From positions 124,001 to 188,000 of the forward strand of contig JAJNNX010000040.1 of NCBI GenBank assembly GCA_023159155.1: a stretch of 64,000 nucleotides of DNA. The letters run 5' to 3'. The stretch is from Ustulina deusta (lineage: Eukaryota; Ascomycota; Sordariomycetes; Xylariales; Xylariaceae). The translations under genes and the position numbers were made by a program. Positions 1-11,319 of the stretch are shown one piece after another. The notes below the pieces were generated by a model. That model was given only the letters and a program-made list of their open reading frames with translations. It searched no databases and was not told the DNA's origin. The first letter of the stretch is position 1. Every line of letters starts with the position of its first letter.

Positions 1-492
1 GGCTCCGGGTTCCTCGTGCTCGTGCGCCTGGACGGCGGCCGCCTCGCCCTCGAGACCCTGCGCCGCGCCATCGACGAGGACGGCGCCCGCCGCCATCTCG
101 CCTGGCGCGTCGCCGACCTCGACCGCGGCATCCTGCCCTTCGGCAAGAGCATCCTCAAGGCGAGCGACCGGGCTCCGGCGGGGCCCGGCGCCGGAGGGCT
201 TTCTGACCAGGGGGGTTCGGCGCGGGACGTGGAGAACGAGGGTGGCGACGAGCATTCTAGCGGGACGACTCGACAGGGCATGGCCGCCGCCATATGCGAA
301 GCGGAGGAGAGCGAGGAGAGGGCCAGACAGTATCCGCGATTCATCATCCCGTTCATGGACGAAGCGGAAGCCTATCGCTTTGTGCAGAACTGGCATCGTC
401 GCGAGCTGAAGCTGCGGATGACGAGTGGCGTAGGGAAGAACGCTCCATCGTGGGAGGAAACTAGGATAATCAATGCTACGATTCTTTGGTGA
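1..492 (+). CDS. 3' end of a protein of unknown function (partial, cut by left edge)
   Basis: The frame is open from base 1 to a TGA at 490-492, so only the last 163 residues of a longer gene are visible. The start lies outside the window; a GTG at 16 is simply in frame. The visible part has a GC-rich, low-complexity middle and an ordered C-terminus containing FMDEAEAYRFVQNWHRREL. That segment resembles the helix that follows the last strand of RRM-like folds in some fungal proteins. I infer a possible nucleotide-binding fold but do not recognise the gene. An RRM identity is unproven, and the beginning of the protein would be needed to decide. Confidence 0.55.
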   Translation, partial: GSGFLVLVRLDGGRLALETLRRAIDEDGARRHLAWRVADLDRGILPFGKSILKASDRAPAGPGAGGLSDQGGSARDVENEGGDEHSSGTTRQGMAAAICEAEESEERARQYPRFIIPFMDEAEAYRFVQNWHRRELKLRMTSGVGKNAPSWEETRIINATILW

Positions 493-1075
493 AGTGAAAA
501 TGACCCGAGAGAGAGTGAGAGAGAGTGAGAGTGAGTGATGCTAGCTCGATATTTTACGGCACTTGGGTTAATAAATTTGCACACGTAATATGGTCAACCC
601 ACAGCAGATGTCAGCAATATCTCACGTAGAAACGTTCGTAGAGTGAGAAATAAAGTGTATTAAATCCCATATCAACCAAACTCCGATAGACGATATTTTG
701 CCCCTCGTTCCCGAAAGTAGGCAAGGGGCTGTGTTGTGTTCTTGATGCTTCTGGGAATATCTATCGTGAAGCACGCTCTTTTCTGGCCAAATCCCCAAAA
801 CGACGAAATTTCTCCCTCTGATTGGTGATACAGACCATCGAAGTTTGAGGGTCCCTCCTTAATGCTCTCGCTCTCCGAACCCATACCCTCGATCTATTGT
901 TCGACACTCAAAGGGACACATGATATCAACGCTAAGTTCCTCGCACCTTGTTTTGAAGCGAGACCAACGAGCTCAACGGGCAGTGAGACCGTAGCGTGCC
1001 TATGTAGTTTCGCTTCCGGTCTCCACCCCTTTCTGAGCACACCATCTTCGCCTCACCCCTAATGGTAGCATTACT
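493..1075. other. Intergenic, convergent 3' ends
   Basis: About 580 bp between the 3' end of the edge gene (+) and the 3' end of the Rab gene (-). It contains a short GAGAGTGA-type purine repeat near 508-536 and no supported gene. It probably holds both 3' UTRs. Confidence 0.6.
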
Positions 1076-1997
1076 TTAGCAGCATTTACTACCGGATTCT
1101 GCAGTTGCGCGGCCGACGGGGACGTTAGATGACGATGACGGATCGGTCTTGGAGGTATCAATGATTCGCTTTTTGATGTCTGCCGCTAGATTGTAAAAGG
1201 CTTTGTCGATGTTGATGTTGCTCTTGGCGGAGACCTCGAGGAATGGAATGCCCAACTCTTTTGCCAAGGCTTCACCTTGCTCTGTTGATACTACACGCTT
1301 CTCTTCCCAGTCGCACTTGTTGCCAATTAAAATCTTGTTGACACCTTCGGTGGCGTGTTGTTCCACGTTGGCGAACCATGTTCGGATGTCTACGCAAAAG
1401 CCGGTGTCAGCAAACAGTCTGGAATATCAATTTGAAGGTCATGCTGCCGCCCGGATGACCAGAAGATAGTAAACGCATGGTTTCATATGCGACAGGCCAA
1501 CAAGGCCCACGGAAGCCTTATACAGTATGAGGAAGATGCAGAAAGCAGGCTTACTCTCGAAAGATCTCTGGTCGGTGACGTCGTAAACGAGGAGAATGCC
1601 CATGGCGCCGCGATAGTAGGCTGTCGTGATGGTTCGGAATCGTTCCTGGCCAGCAGTGTCCCATATCTGCAACTTCACACGCTTGCCATCGAGCTCAATG
1701 GTCCGGATCTTGAAGTCGATACCGATGGTTGTGATGAAGGAGGGCGTGAACGAGTCCTCACTAAACCGCAGCAGGCAGCACGATTTGCCCACGCCCGAGT
1801 CGCCGATTAGCAGGAGCTTGATCTATCCACCGCCATCCCATATCAGTCATGTCCTCAATCGGCCAGCTCTATAGCACGGATACTCATATTGAAGGGTTTC
1901 GGGGCGGAGCGAAAGAGTGTGGCTTTGTAAGGGGTCGATTGATCCTCGAAGGGGAGTGGTGACCTACGAGGAAATCATAGTTGCGGTTCCCCGACAT
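1076..1997 (-). CDS. SEC4: Rab8/Sec4-type small GTPase
   Basis: Join of 1076-1389, 1555-1822 and 1968-1997 on the minus strand; 203 aa. The three exons meet at GTAGGT and GTAAGC donors and TAG acceptors, and the frame is kept. The product is an exocytic Rab that delivers secretory vesicles to the plasma membrane at hyphal tips. Visible motifs are N-terminal [20 protein letters not shown], the P-loop GDSGVGKS (residues 17-24), a Rab switch I with [19 protein letters not shown] (64-70), NKCD (123-126), the SAK motif and a C-terminal CC for double geranylgeranylation. Length and sequence agree with Aspergillus SrgA and yeast Sec4. The first exon has only 30 coding bases and ends before the P-loop. 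The 3' ends of this gene and the edge gene converge. Confidence 0.95.
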
Positions 1998-4754
1998 AGT
2001 GAAGAGGATAGGAGGCTCGTCTGACGTGCGGTAGATGGGGCGGTAACAGTAACGGCAGCGTCGGGATGTTGGGTTGGCGGTTTAATAAGAACAGCGACAA
2101 GCGATGCCGGCTGATGAGTGGTCAAGGGCGAACTGATGTCGGTGCTCTGGTACTGGACGGGACGGGATGAGGACCATGTGTCGTCGGTTGTCAGTCAGAT
2201 GCGGCGGGATCGATGGCAGAGGTGATACATGCGGACTTGGCGCAGATGGATCGTCTAACTGAGTTGGTGCTAGACTACGTGTACATCTGTGCGCAGCGAC
2301 AGGCTATGACGAGGCGGCTGGGGTGGCAGTACGTGGTGAGCGTAGGTATAGAATGGATCCAGATGTCGGGTTGGACAGACTGGTCGGGACTTTCTCGTCA
2401 CTTTTGGCGGAGAGCTCGGCAGGGTGGTGAGGAACGGGTGGCGTATTCGAGGTGCTTAGGCGAATGAGACTGGGCTGAGCGTCGAAAGCGTGTGATCATC
2501 AACAACGAGGGAGAGACACGAACAGGAGAAAAAGATGGATGTTAGCTCTGACTCTATACTGCCATCTGTAGGTACCTACATAGGATAATAGAATAGGGAA
2601 GTATAGTGGTCCTACTGTAGGTGCGTTTGCCTCGACTAAGTACCTAACTAAGTACCTAACTAAGTACCTACTAAGGTACTTGACCATTTGAACGCTTCCT
2701 GGCACACCCCCTGGGTAATCTAGCAGCCTAACAAGTGCTACCTAGTCTACAGGGCTGCCTAACTGGGTAGGCGTCTATCTTGACCCACAAAATATAGATA
2801 CAACCTCATCTATGATTTTCCCTTCAATGTTCCTAAGACTGCACTACATAGGTAGGTACTCTTATATAAGTACTTACCTGGGCAGTCGCTTTATATTTCT
2901 AGATACTTAAGTACCTACCTGATAGAGTAGGGTTTACCAATGATGTTCCCTAATGGGAGACCTACCTAGCTCGCTAAGTGAACCATCTAGTGAGTTGTGT
3001 TCGATTCCTGACAGCGCTATTGGTCTTTGCTAGCTAGCTCATTTGTATCCATTACTGTTTGTTAGTTTACCACAATATACGGGCAGTAATTATCTACCAC
3101 ATAGAAACGTGCTTGTTACGTCGGTGGCGATACTAGTACAGCAACAGCAGCTATTCTAAAGATAAACTCGCCGCAAAGTTTGGGGGGAGGGGCGGGCGAC
3201 CGCGCGTTTTGTACATGCAAAAACGAAGATGAGCGGAACGTACAGGTTATCGCTATGAAATAGACACCACCGTATCGGCTGAGCAAGCAAGAACAAGATT
3301 TGGACGGGGTCAAGTCGGAATTCTATTCGGAGTGCGATATAATCCACGCCCAAGTAGAGACAGCCGTTATGGCCCAACTGCTGCTCTCCTTTTGTCTTGT
3401 TGATTTCCGAAAACTCGGCTACCGTTTGTGACCATCTATCTGACTAAACCTTGACGTTGAAAATAACGACGAGAACGGGCTTCATCGTATGGCCGTCTCT
3501 CAGGTCTTTGCCTTTATTCTCCAAGGCGTCCTTGCAGCGCCGCCCCGAATATTGGTACGACGCCGCCGCCAAACTCGATACCTAAGATGTCGAGGTTAAC
3601 GACGTACTAAGAGATATCTCCCTAACAACGTCTAATGGGAAACATACAGCGTCCGCGTACAATACCCGGCGATAGAAGGGCCTCGAACAGTCACCGATTC
3701 GAACGCTCTGTAGATGTAAACCCCCCAGTTCCTGTCCGAATCAATCTGGCTGCCCGATAAAAGCGTCATTCACATCATCAGGAACTCGAGCTTTAGACAA
3801 CGAAAATCTGCGGGGTTCCAAACAGGAAAACAGGAGACTAGATCGGCATTTCTTCACCCAAAAGTGCCTTCAGGGCTGGCCTGCAGTGAACCGATGGATA
3901 CAGCATGCCCCAACATCAAGGGTCAAAAGCTCCAGCAACATCGGTCGACCAGAGTTTATCCACCTCGTCGTGACCAAGTGGCAAAATACCGCGGCCACGA
4001 CGCGAATTGCATCCCGCTTTACTTGGCCGGCTCGCTCGGGGCGCTCTCAAGGTTCGGCTTTCTGTTCAAGCACACATTCTCGTAGCCTGTTGCATGGCAA
4101 GATATCCGAGTCTCGGAGTTCGCTAAAGAACCTTCAGCCTCTCTGTGTCTTTCCTCCAGTCCTTACAGTGTAAGACATGTAGACCCAGAAAGGAATGCTC
4201 AGCCGAAGGCGACCAGCAAAGGCATAAGGCATAGTCAGATGACCTGGGGTATAAAGGAGGCCTGTATCTCCAACCTAGATTTGCAAGGGGTCAAGGACCT
4301 TTGGTACCATAGGTAGTTGATTAGTATAGGTATTTGAATGACCCAAGCCTATCTCATACCCTTGTCACATAGCCAGAGGCATGCAGCAGCTAGTTCTTTC
4401 TCGTGAGAAACACGAGCACAACATCTACTGCCGTCTATTGAAGGAAAATGCCTGCTCACCTCTTTGTTTCAGCGCCACACATCTAGTCCTCCCGTGTTAT
4501 AATAACTGTAGCGTTGCTTCAAGCTTCCTGTTTCTCAGTTAGAGCTGATTACCAGCACATGAGTGCCTCGAGCGGATAAGGAAGTATAATGCCCTTCATG
4601 CTGTCGAAGTGGCCTAAACAAATTTACACCAGCCACACGTTTCATTCTCTATGCTGAACTACGGGATATATTGTGATGCACAAACTCAAGATATCATGAC
4701 CATTGACTTCGAGAGGGCAAAACCCCGGTTATCTTATATCAAATGAAACTCATC
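1998..4754. other. Gene-free stretch with TACCTA-rich words
   Basis: The first few hundred bases are the promoter and 5' region of the Rab gene. From about 2540 to 2960 the DNA is dominated by TACCTA/TAGGTA words. From 3489 a short secretion-signal-like frame is followed by frames broken by stops (3489-4170). I could not assign this to a family. I see no supported gene here. Confidence 0.5.
2635..2670. repeat. 12-bp tandem repeat (ACTAAGTACCTA x3)
   Basis: Three exact head-to-tail copies of ACTAAGTACCTA, followed by a degenerate fourth. It is a local expansion of the TACCTA words that litter intergenic DNA in this window. Confidence 0.9.
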
Positions 4755-7700
4755 TTATGCGTGTCCTCGCACTATGTCCTTTATTTTTCCCCACGTGCCC
4801 CTTTTACCCTTCTCCTTACACTTTATATTCTCCTCTATACACCTGCTACTCTCCTCCTCACGCCTACTCCTAGATAACCTACGAATAGCCTCCGATAACT
4901 CCTTATACCTTTTACTATCGTAGCCAAGTACAAGACCGTAGCCATTTTGTGCTCGTTCATAGCAAGACCTCGCTTTATCCATCTCCTCTAGGTCCTCATA
5001 TATAATGCCAAGATTGTTAAGGGTACGAAGAGCATGCCGGTGAGTGCTTATCGCCTCTGGCCCTAGTGCTTTCTCATAGCCTTGAAGTGCCTGCTCGCAC
5101 ATAGCTTTGGCTTCTAGCAGTCGGCCTTGGTTGTGATAAAGAATACCCAGATTATGTACTGTTTTAAGTGTAACTATATGTTCTGATCCATAAGCTTTCT
5201 CGAAACCTCGAAGTGCCCGCTTGTACATAGCTTCGGCTTCTAGCGGTCGGCCTTGGTAGCAATAAAGAATACCCAGATTATATACTGTGTCAAGTGTAAA
5301 TATATGTTCTGATCCATAAGCTGTCTTATCGCCTTGAAGTGCCCGCTCGTACATAGCTTCGGCTTCTGGCAGTCGGCCTTGGTTGGAATAAAGAACACCC
5401 AGATTATGTACTGTGTTAAGTGTAAATATATGTTCTGGTCCACAAGCTTTCTCGAAACCTCGAAGTGCCCGCTCGTACATAGCTTCGGCTTCTGGCAGTC
5501 GGCCTTGGTCGATATAAAGATTACCCAGATTATTCATAGCGCGGGATATCGTAGTAACGTCATCGACGTTATACGTATCGCCGACAACCTCCTTGAGCCA
5601 CCATGAACATCTCTCTGCATGCGCGAGGCGTCGCCGCTGTATTATCCAGGAATCATGGTCCGCAGGGCCACGCACGGAAAACCCAATTAGCATCACTGCT
5701 AATTGTGTGTACTCTTTTCTTGCGTCGGTGTTTTGTATATGCGACATCCATCTATGCACGACTTGATGCATACTATAACCTCCAGACACGGATTCCTGGG
5801 CCTCAATCATCGAATAGCGAAGTAAAAGTCGTGCTGCCTCTAAATAACTAACCTCGTTACAGGCCATCTCACAAAGCCATTCAGGCCACCGAGCGGGGCC
5901 TGAAGCTGCTTGTAGCAGCCCGTGCCACATATCTTTATTGTCGAGAAAGGCCCAGAAACGGAGTAGATTTGCAGCACTTTCGCTCTTTGACTCGATCGCT
6001 TTGAAAGATAGCATCCATGTCGTGCCAATGCTAGCCGGATAGTCTGAGAGCGGTGGTCCGTTCTTGCTGTCATTCCCTATCAGCTCGTCGAATTGTTGCT
6101 TGTAGAGGCGAATATAGCATGTTGGGTTTAACCCGGTCTCGTGTAAGTACGAGGCAGCTTGCGCAAGCGCCAGAGGCAAGCCATCCAGTAGCTTGAGTAG
6201 CTCTTGAAGGGACTCAGCGTCTATGACTTCATGTTAGTTTTAATCCTATTTATCCAAAAACATTTGACTTGCCTCGGTCTGATCCGCACCACCGACCGAA
6301 GATAGCCTGACTAAGTTCTTGGTCGACTTTTTCCAATCGTTTTGAATCACCAAGTTGTGCCAGTCGCGATAACCGCGTAGTAATCAATACCGAGCCATGA
6401 TCCCCAGGCAAGTATTGCCGAACATCATATGCCCCGAGCACGCCATCTTCGTAATCCAAATCAACGTTGTCGAAAACGAGCAACCAATCGACGTTATCGG
6501 GTTGAGCAAGCCAGTTTAACACGTCAACCACAACAGTGGCAAGACCGCCCTCGTTCTTTGACGAGTCAAAGGTTCTACTCTTATCGGGAATCTGGCCCTT
6601 GGGAATTCTTTTCGCACATTTGGCAAAACTCTGCTTTAGATTGTCTTCAGACCTCCCATCCAGCCAGAATACGGAGCTAAACGCGTCTTTGGAGCGTCGG
6701 GTAAAGTCGACGGCAAGTTGTGTTTTCCCCATACCACCCAGCCCGTGCAAAATGAACAGCTGTCGCCGTATCCTCCCTGACTTGCGTGATGGGAGGAGAC
6801 ATCGTTCAAGCTGGGCAGTATCGGACGGCCGTTCGACGAAGTTATTCGAAGTGGGCACACCTTGCAGGCTAAATGCAGTCCGGTACGGGCCGAAATCTGA
6901 TCATAGCATATTAACAACAGCGCTAGCATAAGACTATCATAACATAGAAATGCGAAGAATATTCCTACTAACATTCTCTTCTGGAGAGATTATCTGCACA
7001 TCTTCTCATCTGCCTAAACACGGCCTGGGACTCAACGTAGCGACGTGTTACGGCTGCAATCTCATTTTGTTTCTTTGATTCCGCCAGTCCAATCTCTTCG
7101 AGCCCGCGCGCGACATTGAAGCGGTAATAACGGCCTTGGTCGTCGAGACTCGGCTTGTCACGATGGAATTGCTCCGCCGTTTTCTCTGTCTCTGTCGCGA
7201 GCGCTTTTAGAGTGGCCCCAATGTGTACGATATCGTCTCGCACAGGCTGTAAACCAGGCAGACCCGTCCCGATAGACACCAGACACTCTAGCTTCTTGTC
7301 TAGCTCGTCACCCCACACGTCTTGAGCTTGGTTCCACATCTCGAAAATAGGGTTATTCGCTCCAAGTGCGCCGTCGACAAACTTCTCATGGAAGGGACCG
7401 ATAGCAATCGGTTCAAAGAAAGTCGTGGCGGCGGACGTAGCGCGGCCGGCCTCCCAAATCGTGGTCACGTCAAGAAGATCCGAGTTGTCTTGACGTAAGG
7501 AGTGATAGTTTGTGAGACAGGTTGTGTCACCGGTTTCTTTGCTCGTCGCACAGACGAAACTAATTACTTCATTGGCGGAATGACAGCAAAAGGATCAAAG
7601 TTAAGCAACTTACACTTTACAAGCAGCGTCGACGTCCTTGAGTAATGCATCTTCGGGAAGGCCGCGCTTGATAAGAATCTCCTTAATAGCTCGCTCCAGC

Positions 7701-8008
7701 TCAGTCTTGTCATAGCGGCCCTGCAACTTGCCGTTGATTTTGACTCGGTGACTTTTTTTTTCAAACACTCGGTCCGAGAGAGACACGTAGGCCTCGATAC
7801 ACTCGTCGACGGTCATCCCGAGACGCCCGAGCATGATGGCAATCAGACCACCCGTGCTCGTGCCGCCGATCATGTCAAAGTAGTCGCAGGGTTTTGGACT
7901 CGAGCCGGGGGTGACAGTGGCCATGAGCCTGCGGAGGATCATAAGCGAGGACACGCCGCGTATGCCGCCTCCGTCGAGGGAGAGGAGCCGAAGGCGGTTA
8001 CCTGGCAT
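4755..8008 (-). CDS. Fungal NLR: patatin / NB-ARC / TPR protein
   Basis: Join of 4755-6220, 6273-6896, 6973-7559 and 7614-8008 on the minus strand; 1023 aa with every junction in frame. The N-terminal patatin-like phospholipase has the oxyanion loop DGGGIRG (12-18), nucleophile motif GTSTG with Ser51, and the DGA catalytic Asp at 194. A linker (FGPYRTAFSLQGVP, from 329) leads to NB-ARC: P-loop GLGGMGKTQ (379-387), Walker B LLVFDNVD (466-473), LITTR, a GLPLA motif near 549-553 and an MHQVVH motif near 686-691 in the place of plant MHD. The C-terminus (about 760-980) is a superstructure of four 42-residue TPRs plus a degenerate fifth. In the family, ligand binding by the repeats is thought to trigger NB-ARC oligomerisation and lipase activity (heterokaryon incompatibility or immunity). 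Intron 3 has a GC donor. All key residues are present, so I read the gene as intact. The ATG at 8008 gives the usual patatin N-terminus. Confidence 0.9.
5031..5534 (-). repeat. Four 126-bp tandem units coding the TPRs of the NLR
   Basis: The period is exactly 126 bp (42 codons): the same 48-base block recurs at 5461, 5335, 5209 and 5083. Units 1 and 2 differ by one base in that block; units 3 and 4 by a few more. The high DNA identity points to recent expansion or concerted evolution. Outer borders are approximate. Confidence 0.9.
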
Positions 8009-9863
8009 GATGGATGTGGATGACTAGCATGTCATTGGGATGCCAGTTTGATGGAGGATGAGTGGCCTTATTGATGAGGGGAAACAACCTGTGTCAACAC
8101 CAGCCTGGTGCGGCTGAGATTTGGGGGGAGGGACGTATAGTTGCCCAGTCGGGCTATGTTATGTATGACATGCTGGATAACGTTACATTCAAGTTGTATC
8201 CGTTCCAGTGTCCGAAAATGCATACTTAGTACGTACGCCAGGCTTTGTGATATGATTCCCTCCAAGTACAGTGTCGAAAGGGGATACACAGATTCGAAGC
8301 GAACTTGGTTAAACGATACGATATTGATGGCTAGCTAGGATTCGCTGAGACTGGCAGCCCTTCTTCACAGGCCTCGACACTTCTTGATCGCACTCTCTGA
8401 GATCATATGGAGAGTGCCTTGGTAGTAGGGATTATGTCATGACGTCGCCCTCTTGCACGTTTGATGCATTATTGACATTATCAATAGTAAGAACCCTTGC
8501 TGATTCACCAGCACACCGCCTGTCATTGAAATAGAAGCGCTCTTGACACAGCGTAGTGTAATATATACGATATCAAGAAGAATTAGTTGCAAGGGTTATT
8601 GGAGATCTTACTTGGACATTATTCCGTCCCCAATAAGAGCTGTTCGTCCAGCATTCCAGGATCGAACATGGCGTTGACCTGGCTGTTTTATCAATCGATG
8701 ACACAAAGCTCGGTCTTGGAAAGTCTGCGGTAGACTTCGCTTATCCTGTGCGCTCGCTATATATGCTGCTCACGGTCGGCGTTGGGAACAAAACGGGCAG
8801 GATCATGGTCAGCCACCAAGAAGAGCATTTTACATCGTGCCGCAATGACATGGTAAAGCAACTTCCAGGCAAAGGCTGCTGCAATGAATGTTACCGACGA
8901 CGTAGTTCAGAGAATTTCCAATTGATACATTTCGTAATAGTTCATCTTAGTAATATATTCGGCTGCGCTTCCTGGTTCTTTGGAGTTTGTAGTGATTCAA
9001 CTTCGCAAAGTCGGGTGAGCTGAATGCAGTGTAGGCAGGTACCCGCAGCACACTAAATCATTCCCGCAGGCTACCTGTATCTATCTACATTATAAGTAAG
9101 TACTTACCTCGGTAATTGGTTACCTAATCCTTGGTAGGTAGGTCCTGTTCAAATATTGAAACATTCATCCCTCTCCCTCTTGGCCACTGACTTCCAGGCA
9201 ACTGCTTAGGTACTTAGGTATCTACCAACCTACCATTTTTAAAGATGGACGAATAACTACATAGACCTACCTACTTATGTGCCTCTCACACAGTTCTCAG
9301 CAAGCCAGGGTTCACTCCAGCAAGAGTCTCAGCAAATTACAAGACACTCTGCCATCACGTGGCAGAACAAGTATACCTTTCCCGTGTCGGTTTGTGGCAA
9401 ATGCGCAGAGCTTCAGCTGAAGTGTTCCAATGCAGTGGGGACGTTCCAGCCAACGGATCAGAGACGGGCCAGGAACGGCCACGATGTGCACTAGGTCAGT
9501 CGAAAATGTCCCGAAGAGGAAGCTCATCTCACAGCTCTGGAAGGGCGACTGAAATCTAGCCCCAGCCCTCTGCCCAGCCTATTATCTATTGCCCATGGCC
9601 CAATCGATCTTCCCCATTGGCATCTCGCCGGCTTGGCTATTATCTATCTAGTGTTGTTTATTAGTATTTTTTGCTCTTCTTTTTGACCTCCCGATCAGGG
9701 ATTGCTAGTCACGATAAAGAATATGGGACCGGGGGAACGATTCTTCCTCTCGTATAAGTACAGAGGAGATGTATTCCTTCTGTTGTTGGCAACGATCTTC
9801 TCTTACCATATGTCGTAGGTACGGTCCGTTGTAGTCGTGAGTGAGATCGCGAATTGAGTAGCT
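8009..9863. other. Intergenic; NLR and RNase T2 5' regions
   Basis: Divergent promoters of the NLR (-) and the RNase gene (+). 9040-9270 is dense in TACCTA/TAGGTA words. A TATAAG at about 9753, some 110 bp before the RNase ATG, could be its TATA element. Short frames at 8700-9020 match nothing I recognise. Confidence 0.45.
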
Positions 9864-11319
9864 ATGTTTTCAAAGATCGCCCTTGTCGAGGCCGCTTTGG
9901 CCGTCGGCTCGGCCCTGGCCGCATCCGTCACCTGTCCCGCCGACCTGCCGTTCAGTTGCTCCAACACGACGGCCGTGGAGGACCTCTGCTGCTTCAATGC
10001 TCCGGGAGGCGCTATTCTGCAGACCCAATTCTGGGACACCGCCCCTTCCACCGGTCCTTCGGACTCGTGGACGATCCACGGTCTCTGGTACGTTTGTCTT
10101 GTCTGTCGTGGCATCGCCCTTCGGCTCCCTTCAAGATAATGAATGAATTCGACTCACATTGGAAAAAACCCACAGGCCTGATAACTGCGATGGGACGTAT
10201 GAACAGTACTGTGACCAGAACAGGCAGTACACGAACATCACTGCCATCCTGCAGGAGAAGGCGTTATGCACGTTGAGGACGATGCAGACGTACTGGAAGG
10301 ACTATCAAGGCCAGGATGAGAGTTTCTGGGAACAGTACGTATTTCCACGTCCTCCCCCATTTCACCAAGGATTTTTTTTTTCTTCCTCTTCCGTTGTCAC
10401 ATGGCCCCCCTGAGACGTAATAAGTCAAATCTCCACTCGATAATATAAAGCGGTTTACTTTCTAACCAAGCTGAATCCCCACAGCGAGTTCGGCAAGCAC
10501 GGCACCTGCATGAACACGCTGAACCCGGAGTGCTACCCCGACTACCAGCCGACGGACGAGGTGCCCGACTACTTCACGCGCACGGTGGATCTGTTCAAGA
10601 CGCTGCCGAGTTACGACTGGCTCGCCGCGGCAGGCATCGTGCCGTCCGCGACGACGACGTACACCCGGGCGGCCATCCAGGCGGCGTTGACGGCGCACCA
10701 CGGGCACAACGTCGTCATCGGGTGCAGCGGCAGCACTCTCAACGAGCTCTGGTACCACTTCCGCGTGCAGGGCTCGATCCAGAGCGGCATCTTCCTGGCC
10801 GTGGATCCCGTCGGCTCGGCCTCGACCTGTCCCACCACGGGGATCAAGTATCTGCCCAAGTACACCACCACCACAACAACAACAACAACGAAGACCACGA
10901 CGACAGCAACGACAAAGACGTCATCCACGACCAGCACCACCATCTCCGCGCCGACCGCCACGCCGAGCGCGCTCACCGGCAAGGGCTACGTCAAGGTGCA
11001 GCCGGACGGGTTCATGATCAGCACGGGCAACTGGTACCGCGCGGCGGGGACGCCGGCGACGTACACGGCGACGCCCAACGCCGACGGCAAGACGTTCGCG
11101 CTGAAGACGAGCAAGGGCCCGTGCCAGGTGCTGGACGACGCGTCGCTGAGCTGCGCCGCGGGCCTCGCCGCGAGCAGCTTCGGCTACGACGGCACGTACC
11201 TCACCTACGGCGGCGCGGCCACCTTCTACGCCGCCTCCGCCCCCAGCGGGCAGGACAAGGGGGTAGTCTTCACGACGAGGCAGGCCGTGTCGCTGCAGAT
11301 GTACTGGCAGGCGTTGTAA
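9864..11319 (+). CDS. Secreted ribonuclease T2 with Thr-rich linker and C-terminal domain
   Basis: Join of 9864-10087, 10176-10334 and 10485-11319; 405 aa. It starts with a signal peptide (hydrophobic core ALAVGSALA, probable cleavage near 19-20). The catalytic domain carries both T2 signatures: IHGLWPDNC (His72) and WEHEFGKHGTC (His128, Glu129, His133), plus the cysteines of the family. It should cleave single-stranded RNA outside the cell or in the vacuole through a 2',3'-cyclic phosphate. A poly-Thr/Ser linker coded by ACN triplets (10860-10950) leads to a C-terminal domain of about 120 residues, as in the fungal RNase T2 (Rny1-like) subgroup. Both introns interrupt active-site codons (W75 and H128). 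The second intron carries a T-rich tract. The 3' end converges on NCA2. Confidence 0.93.
10860..10945 (+). repeat. ACN triplet tract coding the Thr-rich linker
   Basis: An imperfect run of ACC/ACA/ACG codons makes a threonine stretch broken by Lys, Ser and Ala. It separates the RNase domain from the C-terminal domain and is a likely O-glycosylated spacer. Confidence 0.85.

Noticed and set aside
2985..3025. tRNA-like TTCGATTC segment
   Set aside because: The TGTGTTCGATTCCTGACA piece resembles a T-arm, but no D-arm, anticodon stem or 7-bp acceptor stem can be formed around it.
3489..4173. Possible decayed secreted-protein gene
   Set aside because: A signal-like start (MAVSQVFAFILQGVLAAPPR) is followed by frames broken by several stops, and I could not match any family or splicing.
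8640..9023. Possible gene fragment upstream of the RNase gene
   Set aside because: A 91-codon frame exists, but composition is ordinary and no domain or splice partner is visible.
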